Shown: piece by piece, positions 12,417 through 22,805 of the stretch | Layout: every line of letters begins with the position of its first letter | How positions within the stretch are numbered: position 1 is the stretch's first letter | Assembly: GCA_009746045.1 (NCBI GenBank) | Contig: RPFO01000104.1 | Coordinates: 1,957,948 to 2,021,947, forward strand | DNA from: Mesostigma viride | Lineage: Eukaryota; Streptophyta; Mesostigmatophyceae; Mesostigmatales; Mesostigmataceae | Reading direction: 5' to 3' | DNA: 64,000 nt | Position numbers and translations under genes: made by a program | Notes under the pieces: generated by a model | Databases searched by the model: none | The model's input: only the letters and a program-made list of their open reading frames with translations | Told to the model about the DNA's origin: nothing

Positions 12417-13544
12417 ATAGACATTACTGCATGCCGTTCCTGCAGCAAATGCTGCTCGAAATCTGTTGACCCGTGGCTTATACCATTCTTAACGTATTAC
12501 TGAAAGGGATTCCAGTCACCATTGCCAGCTGTCACTAATATTCACTTCCAAAGAGAGGCGAACCAAATGGGCATCTCACTCTGAAATATTTCATTTAGCA
12601 AGTTCCCCCGGCATTTGTTGCCCGCAATATTCGCCTTCACGAGGTGCACCAACCATTAACCCTTCCGGGCAATCAAGGAAAAATCTGCTTTGCGCTTCGG
12701 TGCTTCGGCATAATTATTTTGCCGGGAAGAAAAGAAACAGGAATTACCATTGTGAGACTACATAATCTATGCTGCAACGCGTCACGCGTGCACAAGCCGA
12801 CGTACATGGTACACCCTCGTTCTGGGTTCTGGCTGGACCGACACGACCGTACGATGCTGCATCTATGGCTCATAAGAGGCGCGCGCCGGCAAAACTTTTG
12901 GAGAAATTTGTCGAAACCTGTCCAAATGTTTCTGCCACCATCGCATGAACCAGACGCGGGCCGACTATCTACGGTCAGGACTGGCTGGGGGAATAGCATT
13001 TTCGGGAAAAAAAAGCATCGCATCCTGCTCGCATCGGGAAAAAAAGTCATCAAATTGCGCGGGGTTTGCTGCATACAGGGAACAACAGCTGGGAAGTGGG
13101 AACAAGCCCTTTTGATGAGCGTGAGAGGCCCCAATAAATCAGTACTAGTCACGTCATGTCGGTCATGGGTTGGCCCTAACGAAAAGACATTCATGCTTGC
13201 GTGATAGCCGGAGTTCCACCACAACCGGCTGTCCGGAACACCGGTTCTTGAATATATGCTTGGAAATAATCACATTTCCTACTAGCTGGTACACGATTTA
13301 CTTAGGACGCCCCACGAATAAAGAACACCAGCGCGCTGTTGGCTGATTAGACGAGTAGCGGCCACGTCTTCTCTGGGTAGCAAAAATGTGGACTGCACGT
13401 CCCTACCACGCAGTAAAAGAATCACATATATTGCAAGAATGGCATGCAGGCATGCGAGGAAAACATTAAAAAGCCTACGCAAGGCGACTAATAGTACTTA
13501 GTAGCGATTGTAGTGCGCCCCTGAGGAAAATCACGCAAGAAACC
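12417..13544. promoter_or_regulatory. Shared intergenic region between divergent MOGS and esterase genes
   Basis: About 1.1 kb separates the two start codons, which point away from each other, so both promoters must lie here. No TATA box or named motif can be assigned. Open frames of about 185 codons exist on both strands at 12644-13224 but match no family I know. Confidence 0.5.
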
Positions 13545-15152
13545 GTGCTAGCTGCCATGTCAGTCATGGACAGTGCAAGCCGTCGCGCGCTTCTAATCGT
13601 GCTTACGCTGCTATGCCTGCAGATATTGAGCTCAATATGCAAGGGCCGCTTCGGCTTAACACTGGGTCCGCAGAAGGCTGCATCGCTTCCAAGGTTCCGG
13701 GGGGGGCCTCTCAAGCTTGAACCGGTTTCCCCTGGTAGGAAATTAACGGCCCCTTCTCACGCTGCCCTGGCCGGGTCGCAATTTTTTATCATTAGTCAAG
13801 CTGACCGCTATATTCGCGTGGTGGAAACAGGGCCACAAGTCCAAGCTTGCAACGTCTCGCGCTCGTACTTCCTAGGCTCTGTGGAAGGGGTCGGCTGCGA
13901 CGGAGTGCCCCTCTTTACAGCATTATCGGTTAACTGCGTAGAACGGGGTAGGTACGAGACAACCCTTCCAAGCCGTTGTGGTACCTACAACGTCACAATA
14001 AAGTTGGCTTTAAGAAATGTGCGTTTGGACCTTGCAAACTATTTCGAGGTGGCACAGGCACAGTGGTCGACGTTAGTACGGCTGCCAGTTGTTTGGACAA
14101 AGTCTGGCATTTCTGTGCCAGAAGCTTCGATACAAAACGCCACGGAGCCTGAAGCAGCCAATGGCACGGCTGGCATTTGGTACAAGCCCAAGGAGGTTCG
14201 AAATCAATGGTGTTTGAACTGCCAGACTGCAGAGTTAGATGGCATGGGTGACTACCAATACATTCCCAGTCCAAGCAATGAGAGATTGCCCAGCCGTATC
14301 GGTACTCCTACTGCGGTCAGAACCGCATCCATCTCAAAGAATGTTTCTATCTCCAAACATTATCGCTCCCCGCAAGCCATTCAGTCCTGCATCGCAGAGA
14401 AAGGCATCCAGAGGATCGCGTTTGTGGGTGGGTCCACCCAACGCTTCCGGATGTATTGGTGGTGGTGGCTGCTGGACACCAGCGTCGACATTACCCAGTT
14501 TGGCTGGACGCACAACGACACGCATGTGCGGGCGGCCAATGTGTCCATCAGCTGGTTCTTCGACCCCTTGGGCCTGCGCTTGATGAGATACCTGCTATCC
14601 ACGACAGGGATGCCATGCACCACAAAGGGATGCGACTCGGACGCGATCTACGATGGTATAAAACCAATTGAAGGCCGCGAAAAAGCTGGAGCAGCAAGGT
14701 TGCCCATGGACTTGGATGGGTTTGATGTCATCGTCATCGGTTATGGACTCTGGCTGAGCACCGTGACACCGGCCACATTGGCAGGTCATGACGCCAGGAT
14801 GGCCGAACTTGCAAGACAGTTGAAACTGTTCAAGAGCATGCACCCCCACTCCCATGAGTTTATCTGGGTGGACGCTTTTTCGGAAGTGCCCGACCATGCG
14901 GCAGGAACTCAAATCTACCAGGATCCCGTACTCCTGGGCATGCTTCGGGACGTTGCGCATCGCCACCTGGCGGGGGCGCCTACAAGCATCGTGGACGCAT
15001 ACGCCATCTCCTTGGGCCGAGAGATGAGTTCGCCAGACAAGAGGCATTACGGGGAGTGGAAACACCAGGAAAACCAAGCTAGGTACTTGTCTTACGTCGG
15101 CTCGGTCGAACGGGAGACAACGGAGCGAATCGTGAAGCACATCTGTGCATGA
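13545..15152 (+). CDS. NXPE/PC-esterase-like SGNH-fold type II membrane protein
   Basis: This is a single-exon gene for about 535 residues. Residues 14-31 form a hydrophobic signal anchor, so the protein is probably a type II Golgi or ER protein. The N-terminal part has Cys-rich and N-glycosylation sequons and a CGTYNVTIKL stretch like the region before the catalytic domain in NXPE proteins. The SGNH-type signatures are AFVGGSTQRF (Ser297, replacing the usual GDS with GGS), DVIVIGYGLWLS, and a C-terminal SSPDKRHYG with Asp498 and His501 placed like the DxxH catalytic pair. This family includes plant TBL O-acetyltransferases and animal NXPE and CASD1. The exact substrate is unknown; acyl transfer to a glycan is an inference. 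Met6 is an alternative start. It is the only complete gene in the window without introns. Confidence 0.75.
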   Translation: MLAAMSVMDSASRRALLIVLTLLCLQILSSICKGRFGLTLGPQKAASLPRFRGGPLKLEPVSPGRKLTAPSHAALAGSQFFIISQADRYIRVVETGPQVQACNVSRSYFLGSVEGVGCDGVPLFTALSVNCVERGRYETTLPSRCGTYNVTIKLALRNVRLDLANYFEVAQAQWSTLVRLPVVWTKSGISVPEASIQNATEPEAANGTAGIWYKPKEVRNQWCLNCQTAELDGMGDYQYIPSPSNERLPSRIGTPTAVRTASISKNVSISKHYRSPQAIQSCIAEKGIQRIAFVGGSTQRFRMYWWWWLLDTSVDITQFGWTHNDTHVRAANVSISWFFDPLGLRLMRYLLSTTGMPCTTKGCDSDAIYDGIKPIEGREKAGAARLPMDLDGFDVIVIGYGLWLSTVTPATLAGHDARMAELARQLKLFKSMHPHSHEFIWVDAFSEVPDHAAGTQIYQDPVLLGMLRDVAHRHLAGAPTSIVDAYAISLGREMSSPDKRHYGEWKHQENQARYLSYVGSVERETTERIVKHICA

Positions 15153-15766
15153 CAAATGATCGATTCGTGAAATGCCTGTACATCATCCTAGCTATATGTA
15201 GCGACATGCGCATGCAGCGCCCACGACAGGATCGCAAGTAATTAGCTAGAGCAGCCAGATTTGCCTCTGATCATAACGTGGCTGGCTCAGCGTAGTCTCT
15301 TAGCTGTAGCTGGTAATTTAGATTGGAATGGACCTGATGGCATTAGATCAGCCATAATTAATTAGTTAAACACGCTCTTGTTGGGGAGTAACGGAGTATA
15401 AACCCTATGTAATGGATGGATATGGATGGACAAACAATTCTAGATACCGGCAGGCTACCGGGTCTATTCTACCTATCTAATGCCTAAACTAACAAACCAA
15501 TGGACATGCCACGTAGCAGGTAGTGCCATTCAAGCTCTAGCGGTCACGCCGGGCGTTCTTCGATCGGTCTTCCCATGACGGGTTCATCGCGCCTCTTCCC
15601 TAAGTTGGGGCGGGATCGTTATCCTCTATACCTGCTGGGCCCAAGTAAGTAAAAGCTAGTACCAGCTGGGCCCAGATGGCCTTGTCATTAGTGCATCTTG
15701 TTCCAAATCAAGAAGAGGCCGGAGCCGGCCCGCCCTCATGTCCTGTTCTAGAGCTCTGCACCTTAT
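15153..15766. other. 3' flank of the esterase gene, nothing recognised
   Basis: Non-coding sequence. A TGTAA word, the common chlorophyte polyadenylation signal, occurs at about 15409, but use of it is not shown. Confidence 0.35.
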
Positions 15767-16770
15767 TTAATGAACGTGCAGGCAGCCCGGCGTGTCAGAT
15801 CGCTGGGTCCGTCCCACGTAACGATCGAGGTGCCTACTTGGCTGTGCGGGCCGCAGCCCTGCTGCGCGTTGCATGTCGGGCCCCGCGACGTGTCTACTGC
15901 TCGTAGTGCGAGCCAAGTGCCCGACTAGCTGTAATCTACTCTCTTTGCTATTGCTAGTGATAAGTGGCCTGCCCAAATACAAATCTTCTGTACGAATGTG
16001 CACTAGTGCATACTAGTTCCAACACTGAAAATCGATCTCAACATGTTGGTGACGGCGCCGTCCAGCTTCTCCTCGACTGAGGGCGTTGGTGAGGCGGTCC
16101 ACATAGATCGGCTCCGTAAGTGAGCACCGGGAGAACCAGGACCTTGAACAAGTCATGCTAATTCTCATGCCTGCCCAAGGGCCGGCGCCCACCAAGGGCC
16201 CGGTATTGGCGGAGAGCGTGCCAGGCGAGGGAGATGTGATGTTTCACACGTGCTCGACATCAGCCGTGCTGCTGGGGAGCAGGAGTCAGCCCATGCAGCC
16301 AGCTAGTAGTTGGACGCTGGGCCTGTAAGGGACACGCCGTCAAGGAGCAAGAGGTCTGGCGGGTTGTCGTCAGCATGACCGACCGCCGGGGCCTCTGACG
16401 ACCCACCGCCAGGGCCACTGTCTAGCTTTCTTGCTGATCAATCTCGAGTCCCACCACGTGGGCGCCCTCAATGGCTATAGACAGTCAAGCCAGGTCTGCA
16501 TGTGCTCTGTACTCGCGAGGAGGGTGGTGTTGTCGGCGTAAATAATTTCTGCTACTGACATGATACACTGTGTGTCAGGCCCACCGTCAGCCCCACCGTG
16601 CCACCGCCCGGATTGGCTACCAGCACCCCGGGTAATTCCCAACCCGTCATCACGCTGGCAAAACGCTTGCGCCCAGCGCCCTTGGGTCATCACGTAGTCC
16701 GGCACTGGTCACAAGGATGAACAAGTATGGTGAGAGCACACAGCCTTGCCGCACTCCCTTTTAAAGAGGG
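15767..16770 (-). pseudogene. Decayed LINE reverse-transcriptase fragments
   Basis: Two minus-strand pieces match the RT ORF at 42192-43544. The piece at 16475-16705 contains EIIYADNTTLLASTEHMQTW. The piece at 15767-16003 contains the late HIRTEDLYLGRPLITS and LQLVGHLART words. The catalytic YADD has become YADN, and stops separate the blocks. Confidence 0.75.
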
Positions 16771-16789
16771 CATGGGGGCCATCGCCATC

Positions 16790-17440
16790 GAGTGCATGCA
16801 GAACACCGCATCAGTGCATCACCGCCCAGGCGGTGAAGGACATTGCCGCCAAGCGAGCCCCCGCTGGCCCAGGCGGCGACGCCCCTCCCACCCAGACCTG
16901 GGCGGACCTGCTCAAGCTAGCACCACGCCACCTCCACCACCTCCACCATCGCGGCACAGCTTAAGCAACAAGCCCTCGACCTTCGCGAGGAAGCCGACAT
17001 TACCCAGCGCAGCCACAATGTCATCGTCAAGCACTTCGACCAGCCGGCAGATGAGACCTCGACGACTCTTCTCACGGCATTTAAGCGCGCCATGCTTGCC
17101 CCCATGCAACTCACTGGTGAGCTGGACATGTCGGCTGTCCGCCTCCCCCGCGCGCGGGGTAAGGCTGGCCCGGCTCCCCGTGCCTCCTCACCTTTAAGTA
17201 CATGGCGGACAAGCTGTTGTTTCTTAAAAACCACAAGAAGCTCTCGAGGACTCGCTACACGCTGGACGACGACCTGACCCTGGCCCAGCAACAACGGCGA
17301 CGCGAGCTACCTATGTATGGCCGACCTATACCTCCAGCTCCGGCACAGCGCAGGGGGGACTGAACCGGTATACTGGCGGGGCCGGGGACGTCATCCACGT
17401 CGACCACAGATTAGTAAGGCTTAGCCTACCACGTGGCCCC
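16790..17440 (+). pseudogene. Decayed LINE ORF1 (L1-like nucleic-acid-binding protein) fragment
   Basis: Frame-shifted pieces include QTWADLLKLA, then an RRM-like LADKLLFLKNHKKL-type stretch, then LDDDLTLAQQQRRRELP. The last phrase matches the ORF1 C-terminal domain signature of L1-type elements. Related copies are at 44797-45498 (+) and 49404-49643 (-). The frame is broken near 17200 and 17320. Confidence 0.6.
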
Positions 17441-17589
17441 ATGCAGCGCATGTGCGCCCATACTGATGGCCATGGATGATGCATTAATTAAGAATTTAGC
17501 CGCGCCCTGCCTATAATGGGACCCCCATGGATGATGTATTGGCATGTGTGCCGGTTATGATGTACCGGCCACACTCCAGCTGATGCCTA

Positions 17590-18570
17590 GCTTTATCTAG
17601 TTATGCTGTGCCCATGCAGAAAATTCTGTGCCCCAAGGACATTCCTAAGAAGGTAGGCAAGCATGTCATGACCTACCCACAGCAGTTGATGGCTGACCAG
17701 TGGTCCCAGCGCAGTTTGAACATCACATTCACTCCGGCTCTCTCTTGCTTGGACTGCTATGCAGGACAAGAAGAGGTGGAAGACCATTGCCCAGGCTCAT
17801 ACGCCCGCCCCTGTGGGCAAGCCCCCTCCCCCCAAGCGGAAGGGGCGCTTTGCTGAGTAGAATAGGTAGGGTTTTCTCGGTTATATTAGCTTAGAGTTAG
17901 ATTAGTTCGGTTTCGCGGCTTTGTCCCCCCTCCATCCATCCACGGGAATATGTGCTACATGATCTCCCAATTACGGAGTCATGTTATAATTTAATGCAGA
18001 GAGCTGCTCTCTGCTGAGATGCCACTCTCTAGCTCTTGTATAGATATGATGATCTTCCCCCCCATGCATGACAGGCTCGCCCTTAAAGCTGGGCATAGCT
18101 TGATAGATCATGGGGATGCAGGTGCCCTGGTGCACCCCGAGCAAGTGTCGTCAATTTACATAGATTCCCACCCTTGCAGGAAGTAGCTTAGAATGTGTAT
18201 TAATAAAAGTCATGTGCCCCTTCTCTGGGATATGTGCTACATATACTCCCAACGGAGTTAATTAATTAATCAATTAAATAATCAAATTAAATAATTAATT
18301 AATTATTTAATCGATGGATGATGCATTAAGAATTTAGAGCCCTGCCTATATACAGAGAGTCACTCTCTGATGAGAAACCATGCCCTAGCCTTTGTATATA
18401 TCCATGATGATCTTCCACCCCATATGACGAGGGGGCCTTTAATCGGGCTCTGATAGATCGTGGTGGTGCAGGTGCCCTAGCTTGCTGCACCTAGAGCAAG
18501 TGTCGTTTACATCCCCACGGTCCTCGCAGGAAGTACATAGCCCAGAGTGTACGTATTAAAAGCCATATTG
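17590..18570 (+). mobile_element. LINE family B: ORF2 C-terminus plus two 3' UTR copies
   Basis: 17764-17867 encodes an ORF2 tail of the type MQDKKRWKTIAQAHTPAP followed by GKPPPPKRKG and a stop. Close relatives are at 21538-21648 (+) and 20516-20640 (-). It is followed by a 3' UTR with the end phrase GGGATATGTGCTACAT then CTCCCAACGGAGT and an AT-rich tail. A second 3' UTR copy starts near 18330 and is interrupted at about 18570. Confidence 0.65.
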
Positions 18571-20356
18571 TCCATCTTCCCAGTAAAAGTCCTAAATTTA
18601 GGACCAAGTGGAATTAAAATATATATATGCAAACATTAAAATTTGACCCTGGCATTCGTGCCCATGACTGAGATAACACACTTTTTTAGTTTCTATCAAA
18701 AACCTGGGGTCAAATAATTACATTTAGTGCATGAATGGGCCCTGCCACCTGCCAGACCTCAAAGCGCGAATTTGGCCAAAATGTGGGTTTTAGGACCATT
18801 AGGACTGGTCAATTAGTGTCAACGCATGACCATGCTATCCACACGGTCCCTTGAGCATCTTACAAGCGCTAGGGGACCCTACGAGGCCTTGGGATGGCGG
18901 GGCAGCGTATAACAAGGCCCGATACCCTGCTGTGGCTGCCTCTCTATATACGCGTGCTTAACGGTGTCACAGATGGTGCAGGTAATGCAATATACGGTTG
19001 CATGGTTGCTGAGGTTGCCCGGCTTGAACATGGCCCACCCCTTGCGGTAAACTTTCTCTATAAGCATATGCCAAACCTTCTTTGACATCACGGACATGCT
19101 GGCCACCACCCAGCGATGAAAAAACAATGCATTTGCATTGCAACTAACACATGAATGCAGCCAAATCAAGTTACAAAACAACGGTGTGCTAACATGCAAC
19201 GCTTTGTGAGCGAATTCAGGGTGCATGTAACACGTAAACCATAATGTATATACTGTCTGAGAACACCCTGAACGACTGCAGGCCATAGGACCATGGTTTA
19301 TAACTAACACATGAGTAAAACTGCTCTTACGCATGTGTGTTTTAGCTGCAGCGGACGACGAAGATAGAGACGTAAAAAATTGTATGACGTAAACCAACTA
19401 TGTGTGACAGTTATGTGCACAGAGAGCGTCCCCTCTTTTTAGGCATAGCTGGCTGACTCAAAACTACCACGACAGCGTTGCCAGTTACACTCATGATCTA
19501 GGACAACCCGGCACGTACCTGCTACTTACGTCGCCTCATTCCAGATGGTTGCAAAAAAGTCGCTGAAATCCGCAGCGAGGTCAGCTTTCCGAGAGCTGAG
19601 CGCACCAAAGCTGGCCAACCGGTTCGACAATGATATAAACCACGCTTGTGCTGCGTTCTAGGTCCAAGAAATACCGAAAGTGAAGACCTATAAGGTGCGC
19701 TCGCTGCCCAGCCTGAACGTCCCTAAAACATGGTCGACAATGGAAATCGGGCAAGAATATCACGGCCCAGGCGCTCCCATGTCAAATACTCCGTTTCTAA
19801 ACTCCAGACTATAATAAAAATCGTCCACAAAAATTTCCTGGCTTGATTCGCACCACCATTGCTAATATTTACACTAACATGTTTGTGCCAAAATCGACCC
19901 TCCGCGAGCAGGCGATCTGCGACCCATTTGTGTTGTGCCGCTGTGCTACAGCGCTACACATAAAAACTTGCGCAGAAAATATTCACAGCCTTTAAGCATA
20001 ACTAACAACCTTTCGTTTTTGCCACTGGGCGCCCGAAATGATAAACGCACGTGAAAACGCCGGCCACGATTGTCAGGTCGCCATATCCACCTCACTTCAT
20101 TCCCGCACCCACTTTTTCGCTCCAAAATCGGTTATATTTTTGGTCGAGGTACCTACTTTCCCGCCATTATACCCGGTACCCGGGTACGGAATCCGGGTAC
20201 CATGTGCCGGTACCACGGGTCGGGTACATCATGCCGGGTACGGTGGACATGGGGTACGGTCCATATAGTGACCCCCCCCCCCGGTACCTCGGTTATAGTG
20301 ACCACTAGGACGATTTAGGACAAAGTCCTAAATTTAGGACCGTGGGAGGCTTAACA
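18570..20356. mobile_element. Probable inserted DNA element interrupting a LINE 3' UTR
   Basis: The LINE-B 3' UTR text normally runs from AAAGCCATAT directly into GCCCC..CTC.GGGATAT (compare 22298-22325). Here AAAGCCATATT at about 18568 and AATATGCCCCTTCTCCGGGATAT at about 20356 are separated by 1.8 kb. Both edges of that segment carry the 16-bp perfect palindrome GTCCTAAATTTAGGAC (about 18587 and 20325) within weakly similar inverted ends. No transposase was recognised; the longest open frame (172 codons, minus strand, 18879-19397) has no known motif. Confidence 0.5.
20157..20290. repeat. Cluster of GGTACC/GGGTAC words
   Basis: More than ten GGTAC or GTACC words occur in about 130 bp, many forming the palindromes GGTACC and GGTACCCGGGTAC. 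The cluster lies inside the probable inserted element near its right edge. Confidence 0.7.
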
Positions 20357-20394
20357 ATATGCCCCTTCTCCGGGATATTAAAATGATAACACGA

Positions 20395-20690
20395 CTCGTT
20401 GGGAGATCATGTAGCACATATTCCTTCCTTGATGCATGGGAGGTGGAAAGGAGAGAGCAGCGTAATCTAACTATCCTAACGCTAATCTACCTAGTCTAGA
20501 AAAATCCTAACTGCCCTACTCATCAAAACGCCTCCTCCTCTTGGGGGGAGGGGGCTTGCATGCCCACAGGGTCGGGCGTGTGAGCCTTGACAATCTTCTG
20601 CCACCGCGTCTTGTTTTGGATGGCAGTCCAAAGAAGGGATATGTGCTACATATACTCCCAACGGAGTTATGTTCGGGGGCGTGGACCCGT
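20395..20690 (-). mobile_element. LINE family B 3' end, minus orientation
   Basis: Read on the minus strand it gives an ORF2 tail like that at 21538-21648 (words KTRWQKIVKAHTPDP and a PPPPK-type stretch), then a 3' UTR ending GGAATATGTGCTACATGATC. It abuts a plus-oriented LINE-B end (GATATGTGCTACATATACTC) at about 20638. Confidence 0.65.
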
Positions 20691-20834
20691 ATACGAAGTG
20701 CACACCGAGGTGGTGGACCCTCAGTTAATACAGTTTGTGTAAGTATTCTGATTTGGCACGCTGCAAACGTGAAAACCATTTGCGTTCAGTGCCGGTCCGC
20801 GGAAAACGCGGAAAAACGTGATCTGCAAATGAAT

Positions 20835-20910
20835 CCAGGCCAGAATCGAACTGGGGACCTCTCGCACCAATTTTGCTGACTATAGGGCATGCTGTTTCCG
20901 GCCCCACCGT
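20835..20910 (-). repeat. tRNA-like sequence, possible SINE head
   Basis: On the minus strand a TAGTCAGCAAAATTGG stretch resembles a pol III A box. About 35 nt further, CCCAGTTCGATTCTGG resembles a B box/T-arm. No matching acceptor stem closes the structure, so it is not called a tRNA gene. Confidence 0.35.
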
Positions 20911-21375
20911 CTAGGTCATCTAGTCGCTCCACACGTAAGCCAGCCATAATTTCAATGCACAAGGATACACATTTCCATCACCATTCATCTTCATCATCCT
21001 GAACGACTCGAAAACGCGGAAAAGATAACGGCAGGCTCGAGCTACCATGGTCCGGATTCTCCCGATTTCTGGCCTGCGCTGGTTGTCTCTTTGATAGGAC
21101 GGACGTGTAAGTATGACCGCAATCAGCAATGAGGGGCGTGGAAATCCGAAACAGAGCCAGAATGTGCCACAACGCAGACCAGAACACCAAATCGAGGGCC
21201 AGTCCACCAGCGCAGGGTACGTGCAAAGGAGACTCACCTGAGCTACGCCTGGGGCGTTGCGGCATTTCCTCCACGAGGTGTCGATCGTATAGCAGCTAGA
21301 GAGCGCCTGTACTCAGACTGTGTTGCGATCGACCGGCCGGGAGTCACGGAGGCCGAACAGGCTAATTCACTAAAG

Positions 21376-22385
21376 GTGTCTGTCCATGCAGGGCAGTGTG
21401 CACATGCGCAGTCGGTTCAGGATGAGCCGCATGAGGAGCTTGAGGGCTGCACTTTGGATGCATACCTCCCTATTAAAAGAATAAGTAAGGAGTATACATT
21501 ACAACCGCATCCACTCTCTCTCCCGTCTTTGGATTGCCATGCAAGACAAGACGCGGTGGAAGAAGATTGTCAAGGCGCACACGCCCGACCCTGCACAGAA
21601 CCCACATGGGCAAGCCCCCTCCCCCCAAGCGGAGGAGGCGTTTTGATGAGTAGTGTAGTTAGGATTTTCTAGATAGCTTAGAGTTAGGATAGTTCGATCA
21701 CGCGGCTTCCTCCCCCCATCCATCATGGAATATGTGCTACATGATCTCCCCACGGAGGCATGTTATAATTTAATTTAATATGTACATGACAAAGGGAAAA
21801 AGAAAATAGAAAAAAGAAAATGTAAATGGTAATAATACGAACAATAATAAATTAAGACAAAGTGAAGAGTAATAATAATAACAATAACAAAAATGTTGTC
21901 TCTTTGATAACAAAAATGGAATATTTAGGGAAGGTCATTGCTGGGATGTGGTCATTGCTGGGATGTCCGCACCGTAGTTGCTGGAATACATAGTGGTGCA
22001 GGTGCACTTTGTGCACCCAGAGCAGGTGTAGTTTACACCCTACCCTTGCAGGAACTAGCCCAGAATGTATTTTTCGGGGAAATGGGTATATTTTTATTAG
22101 CCAATTATGGACCAAAGAGGTGAGAGGGGAAATGAGTATCAGCGAATCCTATTTGAGATGGTCACACACGGGTGTGAAGGTGACAGGTGAAGGGCTAATA
22201 GGGCACGTTATGTGACCAGGGAAGCCAGTGGACCTGAGTCATGTCGCCGTGGGGCATAATGGTGAATACCTGGTTACGGCCCAGAATGTATTGAAAGCCA
22301 TATGCCCCAAGTCTCAGGGATATCTGCTACATGTACTAGCCAACGGAGATATGAAGTGAGATATGTTCCAATTTAAATTTAATTT
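21376..22385 (+). mobile_element. LINE family B remnants with two 3' UTR copies
   Basis: 21500-21648 carries the ORF2 C-terminal coding tail ending in a GGRRF-stop context. The first 3' UTR ends at about 21775 after AATATGTGCTACATGATCTC. A second UTR copy runs from about 21990 to 22385 with the shared GGTGCA..TTTGTGCACCCAGAGCAGG text. Both are 5'-truncated. Confidence 0.6.
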
Positions 22386-22805
22386 AATTTACGTGTAGCT
22401 CTAGCGATTAGATGACCTAGACGGTGGGGGCGGAAACAGCTTGCTTGATCAGGGTGTGTGTTTTAATGTAGACGCGCATGCAAGGCCCCACGCGCGTCAC
22501 ATGCATGCAGTTGCATGCACCAGAGAGTCGGCTGCCGGTCAGGGCCTGCCGGTGTTTAACGCGATGACAGCTAAGAACTCGATTCAACACGATTCAGGCT
22601 CACTTCAACTTGCCATTAAGTTGGACAGCATTAGCCAGGCATTAGCCTATAAATAAATAATTCAAAATATGATCATAAGGCAAAATCATAAGGAATTCAA
22701 TCATCGCACTCCTATGTACGGAATTTACACAATTCCACGCGTTAGGCATGCACTAGATATCCCGTCGAGTCAAGCGCCAACAGAAGCTGTAATGCCTGGC
22801 ACAAA

